DNA of 64,000 nt from G963422745 sp963422745 (lineage in GTDB: Bacteria > Actinomycetota > Acidimicrobiia > Acidimicrobiales > Aldehydirespiratoraceae), in contig OY730477.1 of assembly GCA_963422745.1 (NCBI GenBank), forward strand, positions 620,001-684,000. The letters are read 5' to 3'. The stretch's first letter is position 1, and each line of letters opens with the position of its first letter. The translations under genes were made by a program, and so were the position numbers. Shown piece by piece: positions 34,341-44,161 of this stretch. The notes beneath the pieces were generated by a model. It saw only the letters and a list, made by a program, of their open reading frames with translations. It searched no databases and was not told the origin of the DNA.

Positions 34341-37193
34341 TCATGAACGTTGTGATGGATGATCGCTGCGTTCGATGGAGCGGCTGTCTGTGCCGAGATA
34401 GCTGGCGATAACCGCCGGGTTGGATCGAACGGTTTCGGGGTCGCCTTCGGCGATGACTGCACCAGACTCCAGGCAGTAGACCCTGTCGCTGATGCTCATA
34501 ATCAAGGGCATGTCGTGTTCGATCACAAGCATTGAGGCCCCGAGTTCGCCACGGATCATGGTGATCAGCGGCTCGAATGCCTCGGCTTCACGCTGCGCCA
34601 AACCGGCGGTGGGTTCGTCAAGGCACAGTACCCGCGCGTCGACAGCCAGCAGGCTCGCCAGCTCAACAATGCGGCGTGTCCCGGTCGAGAGATCCGAAAC
34701 GTAGTGATCTGCGAACCGGCCGAGCCCCAAAAAGTCGAGTATCTCGTTGGCCTGAGCGCGTTGGCGGCGTTCGCTGGGCCCGTCCAAGAACAGCGCCGCG
34801 CGCAACAGCGACGTGCGGCCGCGGGCCTCGAGCGCCACCTGCACGGTCTGACGTACGGTGAGTTCACGAAACAAGGTCGCTCCCTGGAAGGTGCGACCCA
34901 GCCCCAGAGCGGCTCTTGAAGCTGGCGAACGGCTGCTGACATCGGTCCCCATCATCTCAATGACGCCTTCGGAGGCCACGAAACCCCCGATGGCGTTCAT
35001 CAACGTCGATTTCCCAGCACCGTTGGTGCCGATTAGGCCAACGATCTCATCGCGACGGACCTGCAGTGTCACATCCGACACTGCGAGGTTGCCGCCGAAG
35101 CGCACGCTCACACCGTTGACACGCAGCGAAATGTCGGCCATGTCGGGCGTTCGCCGCGAAGAGCGAATCACATCGGGAGGTTTCGAGTGATCTTTCTTTT
35201 TGGCCCGCGGTGCTTCCCCGACCTTGCGCACGATAGCCGCCTGTATTGCGTAACCGATCTGAATGAACCCGCCAGGAAAATACATCAACATCAAGATCAA
35301 GCCGACGCCGGAGGTGAATAAGGGAACGACTTCGTTGTCAGGCCAAAACGACGGAAGTCCCTGAATCCAAAGAGCACCGATGACCGCTCCCATAACAGAC
35401 CCGAGACCGCCGATCACGCTCATGCCGACGACGGCAAGCGAATCGTCAACGAGAAACCAGGCCTCGGAGTAGCGGATCTGACGAATGGCGTTGCCAAGCA
35501 GTCCGCCACCGAAACCCACGATCCCACCGGCGATAGCGAACGCCAGGAGCTTGGTGCGCGCAGGCGAGATCGCATATGAAGCGGCCGCGTCGGGATTGTC
35601 GCGGACCGCAACTATTGACCGTCCCACCCCCGAACGACGAATCCTTGCGAGCATTGATATGACCAACACCGCGCTGATAAGCACGAAGATGAAGAAGTTG
35701 CGGTTGTCCTTGAGCCCCCAACCAAGAAAATACCCGCGATCAAATATCACGCTTCCGGAGCCGCCGCTTAAGAATGGCCGTTGATACAGGTAGCCCTGCG
35801 CCGCGATTCCGAACACGAATGTGGAAACGGCGAGCATCAGGCCACGCACCCGCAACGCCCCCACGCCGGTCAGCGCGGCGACGCCGGACGTGGTGATTGC
35901 TGCAAGCAGGATTGCCCATACCTGTGGCATGCCCGGCAGCTCAAAGGCAAAAGCGCTGTTGTCCCCCCAACCGATATCCATGGTGAAACCGTTGTGGAAT
36001 GCGGCTGCGGTCAATGCCCCTATGCCCGCGTACGCCATCTGCGCGAGCGAAAGCTGGCCCGACCAGCCTGTGACGACGATTAGCGATGCCGCCAGGATCA
36101 TGAAAATCACGATGATCGAATAGAGCAGCAGGCGAGAGGGCTTCAGTTCGAACAAGCCGATCGATTCGTGGTTCAACACCACCACAATCACCGACACGAC
36201 AAGGATCGTGAGGACGATGCGGCCCAGGTTTCGAACCCACCACGGGACACTTTCAGGGAGTGGACTGACCTTGGGTGCGAAGCTCATTACCCCTTCGTCC
36301 CCGCTGCGTTGCTGGCGGTAGATGGCCACCCCCACAGCGACGAACAGCAACAGATTGTCAAGGCCGCGATTGCCGGAACCGACGTTGTAATAGGTAAACA
36401 GATCGATTGCCACCCCCACCACCATGCCTGCGGCGATGGCACGGGGAATCGACCGCATACCGGCGAGAACCGCGGCGACGAGCCCGTTTGTGAGGGTGAA
36501 CACGCCAATCCCGCTGGTGCCAGCGGCGGCAGTTCCGCCGCTGAACAGGACCAGCGAAAGCGTGGCGAGGAGTCCGGCAACGGTCCACACGATCGTTGAG
36601 ACGATCTTGGGATTGATGCCTGACAACCGGCTGAGCGACGGGTTATCGGCGGACGCTGCTATCGCCTTGCCGAATGTGGTGCGGGTGAGCCACCAGCCGA
36701 GCGCCAGCGCTACAAGCGGAACGACGATCAGGATCTGCACCTGCGATCCCTTGAGTTGGCGCAAGGCCAAGACATCCTCCCATACCGCACCTATTGCCAT
36801 CGGGTACTGGGTCTGTTCACCATCAACGTCGGGTAGAGCAAGGTTCACGGCCTGCATGGTCTGCGCGATGCCGACTGTGGCAACCAGCAAAATGACCCGT
36901 GGCTTGTCGAACAGTCGGCGCACGACCGTCAACTCGACTACTGCGCCTATGAGTGCGCCCACCACAAGAACCGTGACCAGCGCAAGCCAAAACGGCCAGC
37001 GCCAGTTGATGATCAACAACGCGAACAAGGTGGCGCCAGGCAGTCCCATGTTGCCGACGGCGAAGTTGATCACACGGGTGTTTCGGTAGATCAAGATGAT
37101 GCCCATTGCGAGCATCCCGAAAACGAGCCCGTTCACCAGGCCACCAAAAAAAACCCCACGTGGGGCGATTTCCAGCGCCAACACGGAAGTCAC
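34341..37193 (-). CDS. Fused LivH-LivM-LivG branched-chain amino acid-type ABC transporter
   Basis: One 950-residue protein combines three subunits that are normally separate. Residues about 1-300 form a LivH-type permease (LVNGLVFGMLAMGIILIY at the start). Residues about 310-655 form a LivM-type permease (VVTGWSGQLSLAQMAYAGIG near 373). Residues about 685-945 form a LivG-type ATPase with Walker A GTNGAGKSTL, a signature variant LSTGTRRIVE and Walker B VLCLDEPTAG. The GTG start abuts the stop of the MFS-LivF gene with no gap. LivHMGF systems import branched-chain amino acids, amides, urea or aromatic acids using a periplasmic LivK; no LivK gene is in the window. Location beside a degradation cluster suggests uptake of an aromatic or organic acid, which is inference. 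Confidence 0.9.
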   Translation of the reverse strand: MTSVLALEIAPRGVFFGGLVNGLVFGMLAMGIILIYRNTRVINFAVGNMGLPGATLFALLIINWRWPFWLALVTVLVVGALIGAVVELTVVRRLFDKPRVILLVATVGIAQTMQAVNLALPDVDGEQTQYPMAIGAVWEDVLALRQLKGSQVQILIVVPLVALALGWWLTRTTFGKAIAASADNPSLSRLSGINPKIVSTIVWTVAGLLATLSLVLFSGGTAAAGTSGIGVFTLTNGLVAAVLAGMRSIPRAIAAGMVVGVAIDLFTYYNVGSGNRGLDNLLLFVAVGVAIYRQQRSGDEGVMSFAPKVSPLPESVPWWVRNLGRIVLTILVVSVIVVVLNHESIGLFELKPSRLLLYSIIVIFMILAASLIVVTGWSGQLSLAQMAYAGIGALTAAAFHNGFTMDIGWGDNSAFAFELPGMPQVWAILLAAITTSGVAALTGVGALRVRGLMLAVSTFVFGIAAQGYLYQRPFLSGGSGSVIFDRGYFLGWGLKDNRNFFIFVLISAVLVISMLARIRRSGVGRSIVAVRDNPDAAASYAISPARTKLLAFAIAGGIVGFGGGLLGNAIRQIRYSEAWFLVDDSLAVVGMSVIGGLGSVMGAVIGALWIQGLPSFWPDNEVVPLFTSGVGLILMLMYFPGGFIQIGYAIQAAIVRKVGEAPRAKKKDHSKPPDVIRSSRRTPDMADISLRVNGVSVRFGGNLAVSDVTLQVRRDEIVGLIGTNGAGKSTLMNAIGGFVASEGVIEMMGTDVSSRSPASRAALGLGRTFQGATLFRELTVRQTVQVALEARGRTSLLRAALFLDGPSERRQRAQANEILDFLGLGRFADHYVSDLSTGTRRIVELASLLAVDARVLCLDEPTAGLAQREAEAFEPLITMIRGELGASMLVIEHDMPLIMSISDRVYCLESGAVIAEGDPETVRSNPAVIASYLGTDSRSIERSDHPSQRS

Positions 37194-39401
37194 TCAGCCT
37201 CCTTCTCGGCCGAAGAACACCGCCCGGGCTAGATCTTCGCGTTCGATCAGCTCTGCGGTGGAACCCTCGAATCGCACCTGGCCCTTTTCCAAGAACACGG
37301 CCCGGTCCGAAATCGCCAAAGCCACATTGAGCGATTGCTCCACGATGATCATCGTCTGGCTGGCTGCACGTAGCCGATCAACGTGTACCAGCAGCTCTTG
37401 GACCACGGTCGGCGCGAGCCCGAGACTCAACTCGTCAATTATCAAGACCTCTGGGTCATGCAGCATCACCCGGGCCAAGGCAAGCATCTGCTGCTGACCG
37501 CCGGACAGGTCACCGGCACGATCATCTAGACGAGTGACAAGCGCAGGAAACAGCTCCAAGACTCGCTGGATGCGGCGGCTGACGTCATCGGGGTCGTGGC
37601 GGTAGCGAAACGCGCCGACTTCCAGATTGTCGCCCACCGTTAAGTTGGGCCATATTCCCTCCCCGCCGGGTAGCAGCTCGATCCCGAGGTCCCCGCGGAT
37701 CTCCGGCGTGGCGAACGTGATGTTGCGCCCATGCAGGCGGATCACACCGAGTTCAGGTGTGGCCAGACCGGTTATCAGTTTCAGTACGGTCGACTTGCCT
37801 GCGCCGTTGGTACCGAGCAGGGCCAGTGTCTCGCCTCGATGTACCTCAAAGGACAGGTCGAACAGTACTTGGACGCTGCCGTAGCTGAAATCCACTCCGC
37901 TGACACCGATCGCAGGGATGTCGTCGGGATGTTCAATCTGGCGGCGCTCCTCGGCCTGTTCTTCGTGCACTTCGTTTACCAGCAGGCTGAGGTCATGTCG
38001 CAGACTCGACGCCCCTCTGATCACGAAGAACGCACCGATGGGCATGAACAGCAACGTCAGACCGATGATCGTGGGCCTTTCGCCGATCTCGTTCTGCAGA
38101 AACGCTGCCAGCAGCCCGCCGAACACTCCACCAAATGCGAACATAAAGAACGTGATTATTGCCGTTCCCATTCCCCGCAACCGATAAGGAACCACGGACT
38201 GGATCGAAGGCTGGATCATGGCGAAGGCCGCTCCGAGCAGCGTTGTGTTCACAGCGGAGACAATCGCGAACAGCACGGGGCCATTCATTGAGTACTGGAT
38301 TGGCACCAAAACGACCGACGGTGCTATCAGCACGCCGAGGATCTTGAGCGCGCCGTCGGGGTTGCGTCGGAATGTGGCATCAAAGCGCCTCCCGACCATT
38401 GGCAAAAAGAAGATCAATCCGATACCGGCGGGGGCGACGGCATAAGCCCGCTGGAGGGCATCAAGCCCGTATTCCTCCTCAAGGAAGAAGCTCTGGATCG
38501 ACTGAGCCGGAAAAAGCGCGAAACCTATAGCGGCCAGCGCAAAGGTCATGTTACGGATCGTTGCGATTTTCCAGATGCGCGCAGTAGCCGCCTCCACTGA
38601 GATCGGGACCTCTGGGCGGGGTTGTAGACCCCTGCCGAGGATCTCCATCTTCTCCCACTTCCCACGCTCAGGTTCGGGGATCCGGAACGCCAATACCGCC
38701 ATCACCCCGACCGGCAGGCCGAGCAGCAGGTAGGGCCAGCGCCAACCCGCTGCCCCACCGGCGACGGCGGCGATGCCACCGACGAGCAGCGGGCTGACGG
38801 CCTGAAACACTCGCCCTACACCAGCGTTGACCGAGTACATGCGCCCACGCGTGGGGATTGGATAGGTGTCGGCCAGCAGTGTGCTGTGAACGGTGATCGT
38901 GTTTGCCTTTGACAGACCGGTCAGGAACCGGGCCCAAAACAACATGAAGGCATTGACGGCGAGGCCGCTCATCACCGTGAAGGCAGCGAAACCCATCGAA
39001 GCGAACCCGACGATCGGGCCTCTACGCATCCGATCGGCGAGCCAGCCCATCGGTCCCGCGCCAAGAACGAAGAAGGCCACCGACGCTGATGCGATGAACG
39101 TGATCACACCGTCGCTCACTCCGAATGTCTCGGCAATGTCGGGGCCGAGAATCGTTATTGCCGCCTGCTCAAGTTCATCGAGCGAGTTGAGGATCAACAA
39201 GACGACAAACGTGTAGAACCCGCCTTTGCGCAGGCCTTGCACCAGCGCCATCTTCTCGCCGCCAACCCCGGGAAGGAGATCGTCGGCGAACAACGCCGTC
39301 TCCTTGCGCTGCTGTTGGGCTCGTTCACGCCCGGCCTCGGTGGCGAGCACCCTTGCCGCAAGCGACGCCGCCGCGCTCGGAGATTTGTCGGGGTCTGTCA
39401 C
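37194..39401 (-). CDS. MFS transporter fused to a LivF-type ABC ATPase
   Basis: 735 residues. After a charged N-terminal stretch of about 55 residues comes a 12-helix major-facilitator domain (about 58-470) with the loop-2 type motif GWLADRMRRGPIV near 118 and a second-half DATFRRNP loop. A charged linker (EVHEEQAEERRQIEHP) joins it to a LivF-type ATPase from about residue 497 with Walker A GTNGAGKSTVL, signature DLSGGQQQML and Walker B VLIIDELSLGLAP. The LivF half would pair with the LivG half of the next protein as the ATPase dimer. The MFS half would be a secondary carrier in the same polypeptide. GTG start at 39401. The fusion looks real: the frame is continuous with no stop between the parts. 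Confidence 0.88.
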   Translation of the reverse strand: MTDPDKSPSAAASLAARVLATEAGRERAQQQRKETALFADDLLPGVGGEKMALVQGLRKGGFYTFVVLLILNSLDELEQAAITILGPDIAETFGVSDGVITFIASASVAFFVLGAGPMGWLADRMRRGPIVGFASMGFAAFTVMSGLAVNAFMLFWARFLTGLSKANTITVHSTLLADTYPIPTRGRMYSVNAGVGRVFQAVSPLLVGGIAAVAGGAAGWRWPYLLLGLPVGVMAVLAFRIPEPERGKWEKMEILGRGLQPRPEVPISVEAATARIWKIATIRNMTFALAAIGFALFPAQSIQSFFLEEEYGLDALQRAYAVAPAGIGLIFFLPMVGRRFDATFRRNPDGALKILGVLIAPSVVLVPIQYSMNGPVLFAIVSAVNTTLLGAAFAMIQPSIQSVVPYRLRGMGTAIITFFMFAFGGVFGGLLAAFLQNEIGERPTIIGLTLLFMPIGAFFVIRGASSLRHDLSLLVNEVHEEQAEERRQIEHPDDIPAIGVSGVDFSYGSVQVLFDLSFEVHRGETLALLGTNGAGKSTVLKLITGLATPELGVIRLHGRNITFATPEIRGDLGIELLPGGEGIWPNLTVGDNLEVGAFRYRHDPDDVSRRIQRVLELFPALVTRLDDRAGDLSGGQQQMLALARVMLHDPEVLIIDELSLGLAPTVVQELLVHVDRLRAASQTMIIVEQSLNVALAISDRAVFLEKGQVRFEGSTAELIEREDLARAVFFGREGG

Positions 39402-39488
39402 CGGCGATGTTGCAGGTACCGGCTCAAGGGTTTGTCAGCTAGCGGTCTCACGACGGTCTCGGCATCGGGTTTGGGCCGGGGTCACAAG

Positions 39489-40931
39489 TCATGCGACCTC
39501 AACCCGTTGGATCTGGTTGAGTGGGTTCATGCCGGGGCAGCCCTTGGCTCGTTCGGGGATGTTGTCGTATGCGATTGGGGTCGCCACTTCACGCTTGGTC
39601 AAACAGAATCGCTGCGCAAGCGGACGCAAAGCGTCAACATCAAATCCGTAAACTTGCGCCGCATTGGTTGTGAGCAACTTGGTGGTCTCGGCGACTTCCA
39701 GATTTGAGAAGGTGAGTCGCAGGTGCTGATGGGTGTGGGGATGCGAACCTTCAATGTGGGGATAGTCGCTGCCCCACATGATCCGGTCCACTCCGACCTT
39801 GCGAGCGATCTCAACCTCGGCGGGACGAAGAAACGATGCACCGATGAAGCACTGTCGTTCGAAGTACTCCGAGGGAGTCAATGACATCTGTGCAACCGCC
39901 TCGCCGCCGAAAATCGACTCGGAGCCGTAACGGCTGTACTTCATCCGGTGATGGAAACTGTCGAGCTTGGCCAGGGTTTCGGGCACCCAGGCAGTGCCGG
40001 TTTCGGTGATCACGAAACGCAGATTCGGGTGACGTTCGAAAACACCTGCGAACATCAGATGCCACAACGCCCTTTGGGTCCACCACTGCACCTCAAGCAT
40101 GAACATCGCCAGTGACGACGGGAAATGGTTGCCGAAGTTCGGCGTGGCTCCACCGGAATGGTGATTCAACGGCATGCCGTGCGCATCGGCTGCGGCCCAG
40201 ATCGGGTCGTAAGTCTTCGAGTACAGAGGCTCGAACGGCGAGTCGGGTGGTGAGCCGGGTACCAGAACACCGCCTCGAAGTCCTTGTTCGGCGGCCCACT
40301 CAATCTCCGCGACTGAACCGTCAACGTCACCCAAGAAAACCTGAACGATGCCAGCCCGACGCTGGGGTGCCTCAGCGACGAGGTCCGCGAGCCAACGGTT
40401 ATGGGCACGCAAACCCGCCCAGCGGTGGTCATAGTTGTCGCTGTAGGGGGGTGCTTCGAAAGCGCTTGCCGCAGCTGGCGCGAATGGAGGCTGTGTGTTG
40501 GGGAACAACACCGCGGCGATGACACCGTCGGCCTCCTGCTCGCGCAGGCGTCGTTCGCTTGACCAGTTGCGGTCGCCGAACTCGTCTGGGTCACCGTCGA
40601 CACCCACCTCCAGAGGCGACCGTTGCATCCCGGAGTACAGCTTGCGCTGTCTGTCGGCTGCGGCCTCCATCGCCGCAGCCCAGTGGTCAAAGTCTTCGTG
40701 GTACCTGGATTCAAGGTAGGGCTTGTAGCCGTACAGATCGGCTCCGCAGTGGGTGTCGGCGCTGATCACCACATGATGCTCATCGTGAGTATCGTCGTGG
40801 GCCAGCTCCGTCGTGGTAGCAACGTCGGGTTCTTGGTCCGACTCAGTACCGGTTGTCGGGGCACCTTCTGTGGATCCGGTACCGTATCGCCGGTTGTTGG
40901 TTGCTGCGCCGTTGGTTCGGTCGTTGTTCAC
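39489..40931 (-). CDS. Amidohydrolase of the ACMSD/decarboxylase type (COG2159-like)
   Basis: 480 residues from a GTG at 40931 preceded by AAGTAAGG. After a polar, acidic N-terminal region of about 55 residues the fold starts with VVISADTHCGADLYGYK, and metal-site motifs LNHHSGG, FVITETGTAWVPE and IMWGSDYPHIEGSHPHT follow in order. This family includes aminocarboxymuconate-semialdehyde decarboxylase and resorcylate decarboxylases that act on ring-derived acids. The upstream in-frame extension to 41123 is Arg/Ser-rich and overlaps the divergent LLM gene, so it is rejected. Placement beside meta-cleavage genes suggests a decarboxylation or hydrolysis step; the substrate is unknown. Confidence 0.82.
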   Translation of the reverse strand: MNNDRTNGAATNNRRYGTGSTEGAPTTGTESDQEPDVATTTELAHDDTHDEHHVVISADTHCGADLYGYKPYLESRYHEDFDHWAAAMEAAADRQRKLYSGMQRSPLEVGVDGDPDEFGDRNWSSERRLREQEADGVIAAVLFPNTQPPFAPAAASAFEAPPYSDNYDHRWAGLRAHNRWLADLVAEAPQRRAGIVQVFLGDVDGSVAEIEWAAEQGLRGGVLVPGSPPDSPFEPLYSKTYDPIWAAADAHGMPLNHHSGGATPNFGNHFPSSLAMFMLEVQWWTQRALWHLMFAGVFERHPNLRFVITETGTAWVPETLAKLDSFHHRMKYSRYGSESIFGGEAVAQMSLTPSEYFERQCFIGASFLRPAEVEIARKVGVDRIMWGSDYPHIEGSHPHTHQHLRLTFSNLEVAETTKLLTTNAAQVYGFDVDALRPLAQRFCLTKREVATPIAYDNIPERAKGCPGMNPLNQIQRVEVA

Positions 40932-41082
40932 AACCTTACTTTTTCGTCTCGTGCGCTGTGTTGCAAGCCGACACCACACAGGGCGCGCTTGTGTTGTTGA
41001 GGGTTGCCTGTGACGACATGAGATCTGATGGCGGCTGTACCTGAACGCAGACCCTCCGCTTCTAGTCGCAATAGGGTGGGCT

Positions 41083-42036
41083 ATGGCCAACTTGACCTCG
41101 CCCGGAGATTGGATGTACGGCATCCAACTCCCGATTCAGACCCTTACCCGCACCTTGGTCGACCCATACGAAGACGAGGCCACAGTGCAGGATCTGGTGA
41201 AGATTGCTTGCCGTGCCGACGAACTCGGCTTCGGATTCGTGGGGGCATGCGATCACATCGCCATTCCCGACAACGACTACGCGGCCCGCATGACCACGAC
41301 CTGGTACGATACGGTCGCGACCCTGGCCTTCTTGGCGGCCCACACCTCTCGTTGCAGGCTGCTTTCGGTGGTCTTGATTGCTGCCTACAGGCACCCGCTA
41401 CTAACAGCGAAGTCGTTTGGCACGCTTGATCATCTCTCCTCTGGGCGTGTGATTCTCGGCGTCGGTGCTGGCCATGTCGAAGCAGAATTCGATGCCCTGG
41501 GTGTGGGTTTCGCCGATCGTGGTCGCCGCCTCGACGAGACTCTCGACGCTCTACGCGGTGTGTATGCCGACACTTACGTGTCGCATACAGGCCACTATTA
41601 CCAATATCAAAACGTAGGCGTAGCGCCACAACCGATCAACGAGCTGCCAATATGGATTGGTGGTGCGGGTCGACCTGCCTGGCGACGCACGGGACGCATC
41701 GCCGACGGCTACATCCCTATGGGTCTCGCCAAGGACCGCTACAGCGAGGCGATAGATGTGATCCGCTCGGCTGCGGATTCTGCGGGCCGCGGCGACACAA
41801 TGTTTGACATCGGCTACATGCCGCCGTGGGGTTACCTAACCGGAGAACCGCCTTCCGGGATAGGCATTCAGTGGCTACAGGGTGGTTGTGAGGGTCTGGC
41901 CGCCGACATACGTGCCGCCCGACAGGTGGGTGCCAACGTGATGCACCTGAAGTTCCGGGCTCGTAGCTGTGGTGAGTACCTCGAGCAGCTTGATGCCTTT
42001 GCCGGTGAGGTCGTTCCGCTGGTTGAGGATGGCTAG
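41083..42036 (+). CDS. LLM-class (F420-type) oxidoreductase
   Basis: 317 residues of the bacterial luciferase-like TIM barrel. ADELGFGFVGACDHIA near residue 43, LGVGAGHVEAEFDALGVGF near 126 and IWIGGAGRPAWRRTGRIADGYIP near 190 are the family hallmarks. Such enzymes use F420 or FMN; in actinobacteria many of this form are F420-dependent, but the cofactor is not decided by the sequence here. Divergent from the amidohydrolase (151-nt shared upstream region), convergent with the CoA-ligase gene. Confidence 0.85.
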   Translation: MANLTSPGDWMYGIQLPIQTLTRTLVDPYEDEATVQDLVKIACRADELGFGFVGACDHIAIPDNDYAARMTTTWYDTVATLAFLAAHTSRCRLLSVVLIAAYRHPLLTAKSFGTLDHLSSGRVILGVGAGHVEAEFDALGVGFADRGRRLDETLDALRGVYADTYVSHTGHYYQYQNVGVAPQPINELPIWIGGAGRPAWRRTGRIADGYIPMGLAKDRYSEAIDVIRSAADSAGRGDTMFDIGYMPPWGYLTGEPPSGIGIQWLQGGCEGLAADIRAARQVGANVMHLKFRARSCGEYLEQLDAFAGEVVPLVEDG

Positions 42037-42061
42037 TGGTTCGCCGTGGTGGCGTTCGTGA

Positions 42062-43657
42062 TCAACTGGAGTAGTTGGTTCCCGGCTCGGCAGCCAGTCG
42101 GCGCAGTTCGTGCTTCTTGACTTTGCCGGAGGCGTTGAGCGGCAGCACTTCAACAAATTCGATCCGCCTCGGTGCTTTGTAATTTGCCATCTCAGCGCGA
42201 CACCAGGCGATCATTTCTTCGGGGTTACGGCTCGCGTCCCGAGCAGCAACGACGAAGGCATGGCCCACCTCTCCAAGACGGGTGTCAGGCACTCCGACAA
42301 CGGCGACCGCGCCGACGTCGGGGTGGCGCATCATCAGGTTTTCGATCTCGGCGGGGTAGGCGTTGAAGCCACCGCAGATGAACATGTCGGTGACCCGATC
42401 GACGACGTCAATGTTGCCGTCGTCGTCCATGATCCCGATGTCGCCGGTATGGAGCCAACCGTTGGGGTCGATCGTTTCGGCGGTCTTGACCGGATCTTCG
42501 AGGTAGCCGACCATCACGTTGTAACCGCGCACGACGATCTCACCGCGTAGCCCTCTGGGCACCTCGACACCGGTCGAATCAACGATTCGAACCTCAACGT
42601 CGTCGATGGCTCGGCCGCTGGTCTTGGCGATGATCTCAGGATGGTCGTCGTGGCGGCACATGGTGGCGATTCCGGTAGATTCGGTCAAGCCGTAGCCGGT
42701 CACCACCTTCTCGAAACCCAGGCGATCTCGCATACTCGTGATCATCTCCACCGGGATCGCCGCGGCGCCGGTGACCGCCAAGCGAAGCGACGAGAGATCG
42801 AAACGGTTCAGGTCGGGATGGTTGAGAATCGTCTGGTAGATCGCTGGCGGCCCGGGGAGCATCGAGATCCGCTCTTCGGAGACCTTTGACATCACCGACG
42901 CCACGTCAAACACCAGGTGGGGGATGATCGTGGATCCGGTCATAAGGCAGGCAAGGATCCCGGCGTTGAGGCCGAAGGCATGAAAAAACGGGTTGATGAT
43001 CAGGTACCGGTCCTCGTTGAGACTGATGAGCTCGGACCAGTTTCGATAAGCGCGACATGTGGCGCCATGGGTGAGCATGGCGCCCTTGGGGTTGCCGGTG
43101 GTGCCGGAGGTAAACATGATGTTGCAGAGATCGTCGCCCTGCACTTGCGCTGAGCGCGCAGAGCGGGCGGATTCCTCGACCGCGGCGGCTCGTGTGATGA
43201 AGGCGTCGTATCCGACAGCCGAGATGGGCACCTCCCCACGCATCACGATTATCTCGGAGAGTGTGGCCGGGAGTGCAATGTCTCCGCTGGTGATCATCGC
43301 CACATAGTCGGTATCGAGGAAATCGGTGACAGTGAAGAGCATCCGAGCGCTCGAAGCCCCCAAGACATGACCAGCTTCGCGCGCCTTGAAACGTGTATTG
43401 ATCGGCACTACGACAGCACCGGCGCAGTGAACGCCCAGAGCCGTCACAGCCCACTCCGATATGTTTGGGGCCCACAACGCCACCCGGTCGCCTCGTCGGA
43501 TGCCGCTGGACATCAGGGCTCTGGTTGTGGTGTGAACCCTTTCGCGCAAGTCCTCGAAGTCCCAGCGTCGCTCATCCTCAACCAGCGCCTCGTTGTGACC
43601 GAACCGCCGAGCGGCATCGTCCACCAAAGCAGGAATCGTTTCCCAGCCCGCAGCCAT
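42062..43657 (-). CDS. AMP-dependent acyl/aryl-CoA synthetase
   Basis: 531 residues of the adenylate-forming superfamily. The P-loop is IMFTSGTTGNPKGAML near residue 180; other landmarks are GYGLTESTGIATM near 328, GWLHTGDIGIMDDDGN near 406, DRVTDMFICGGFNAYPAEIE near 425 and the catalytic lysine region NASGKVKKHELR near 510. It activates a carboxylic acid to its CoA ester. FadD3-like enzymes of steroid breakdown have similar sequence, so the acid may be cyclic or aliphatic. It ends the minus-strand operon that runs from the FAH gene. Confidence 0.9.
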   Translation of the reverse strand: MAAGWETIPALVDDAARRFGHNEALVEDERRWDFEDLRERVHTTTRALMSSGIRRGDRVALWAPNISEWAVTALGVHCAGAVVVPINTRFKAREAGHVLGASSARMLFTVTDFLDTDYVAMITSGDIALPATLSEIIVMRGEVPISAVGYDAFITRAAAVEESARSARSAQVQGDDLCNIMFTSGTTGNPKGAMLTHGATCRAYRNWSELISLNEDRYLIINPFFHAFGLNAGILACLMTGSTIIPHLVFDVASVMSKVSEERISMLPGPPAIYQTILNHPDLNRFDLSSLRLAVTGAAAIPVEMITSMRDRLGFEKVVTGYGLTESTGIATMCRHDDHPEIIAKTSGRAIDDVEVRIVDSTGVEVPRGLRGEIVVRGYNVMVGYLEDPVKTAETIDPNGWLHTGDIGIMDDDGNIDVVDRVTDMFICGGFNAYPAEIENLMMRHPDVGAVAVVGVPDTRLGEVGHAFVVAARDASRNPEEMIAWCRAEMANYKAPRRIEFVEVLPLNASGKVKKHELRRLAAEPGTNYSS

Positions 43658-43680
43658 TGCCCGAAGCTACAGCATCAGGT

Positions 43681-44115
43681 TCAGCTGGGTCCGCCGTCGA
43701 ACCAGCTTGATTCCTCTACGAGACGGCGACTCTTCCAACCATCGCAGGTGCGTACCATGGTGTGGTTGTACCATCCGCCCGTCGTAAAGAAGCCTCCGTC
43801 ATCGGCGAACTTCATCGGGTTGAAAAACATGGCCCGTACAGTGGCCTCGTCGTCGCTCATCGTGACCTCAATGTTGGATACGAGATGTTGGCTCGCCTCA
43901 AACATTGCCATTGTCTTTGCCAACCATGCCGCCACCGTTTCCACGTCGCCAGCTATACCCCCAGCGGAGGTGTAGTCAATTGTCGCGTCGGCCGTGAAGA
44001 CGGATTTCCATAGATCCCAGTCGCGCTCATCAACCGCTTTGGCGTAACGAGTGAGCAGATCGGCGATGGCGATACGGTCGCTTAGATACTGAAGGATCCC
44101 ACGATTATTCCACAA
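43681..44115 (-). CDS. SnoaL-like (NTF2-fold) protein
   Basis: 144 residues from a TTG at 44115. ISADLL-like AIADLLTRYAKAVDERDWDLW near residue 17 and IDYTSAGG followed by HLVSNIEV are typical for the SnoaL_4/DUF4440 cone fold. Members include dehydratases, isomerases and small hydrolases in catabolic or polyketide pathways. A longer frame to 44229 would overlap the hydratase gene and is not conserved-looking. No catalytic role can be assigned. Confidence 0.75.
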   Translation of the reverse strand: MWNNRGILQYLSDRIAIADLLTRYAKAVDERDWDLWKSVFTADATIDYTSAGGIAGDVETVAAWLAKTMAMFEASQHLVSNIEVTMSDDEATVRAMFFNPMKFADDGGFFTTGGWYNHTMVRTCDGWKSRRLVEESSWFDGGPS

Positions 44116-44161
44116 GCATTGAGGTTTGCGAAAATGTGCGCTGAGACGCTGAACTAGGTGA

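Noticed and set aside
40932..41123. 64-residue N-terminal extension of the amidohydrolase
   Set aside because: Arg/Ser/Gln-rich and overlapping the divergent LLM gene; GTG 40931 has a ribosome binding site.
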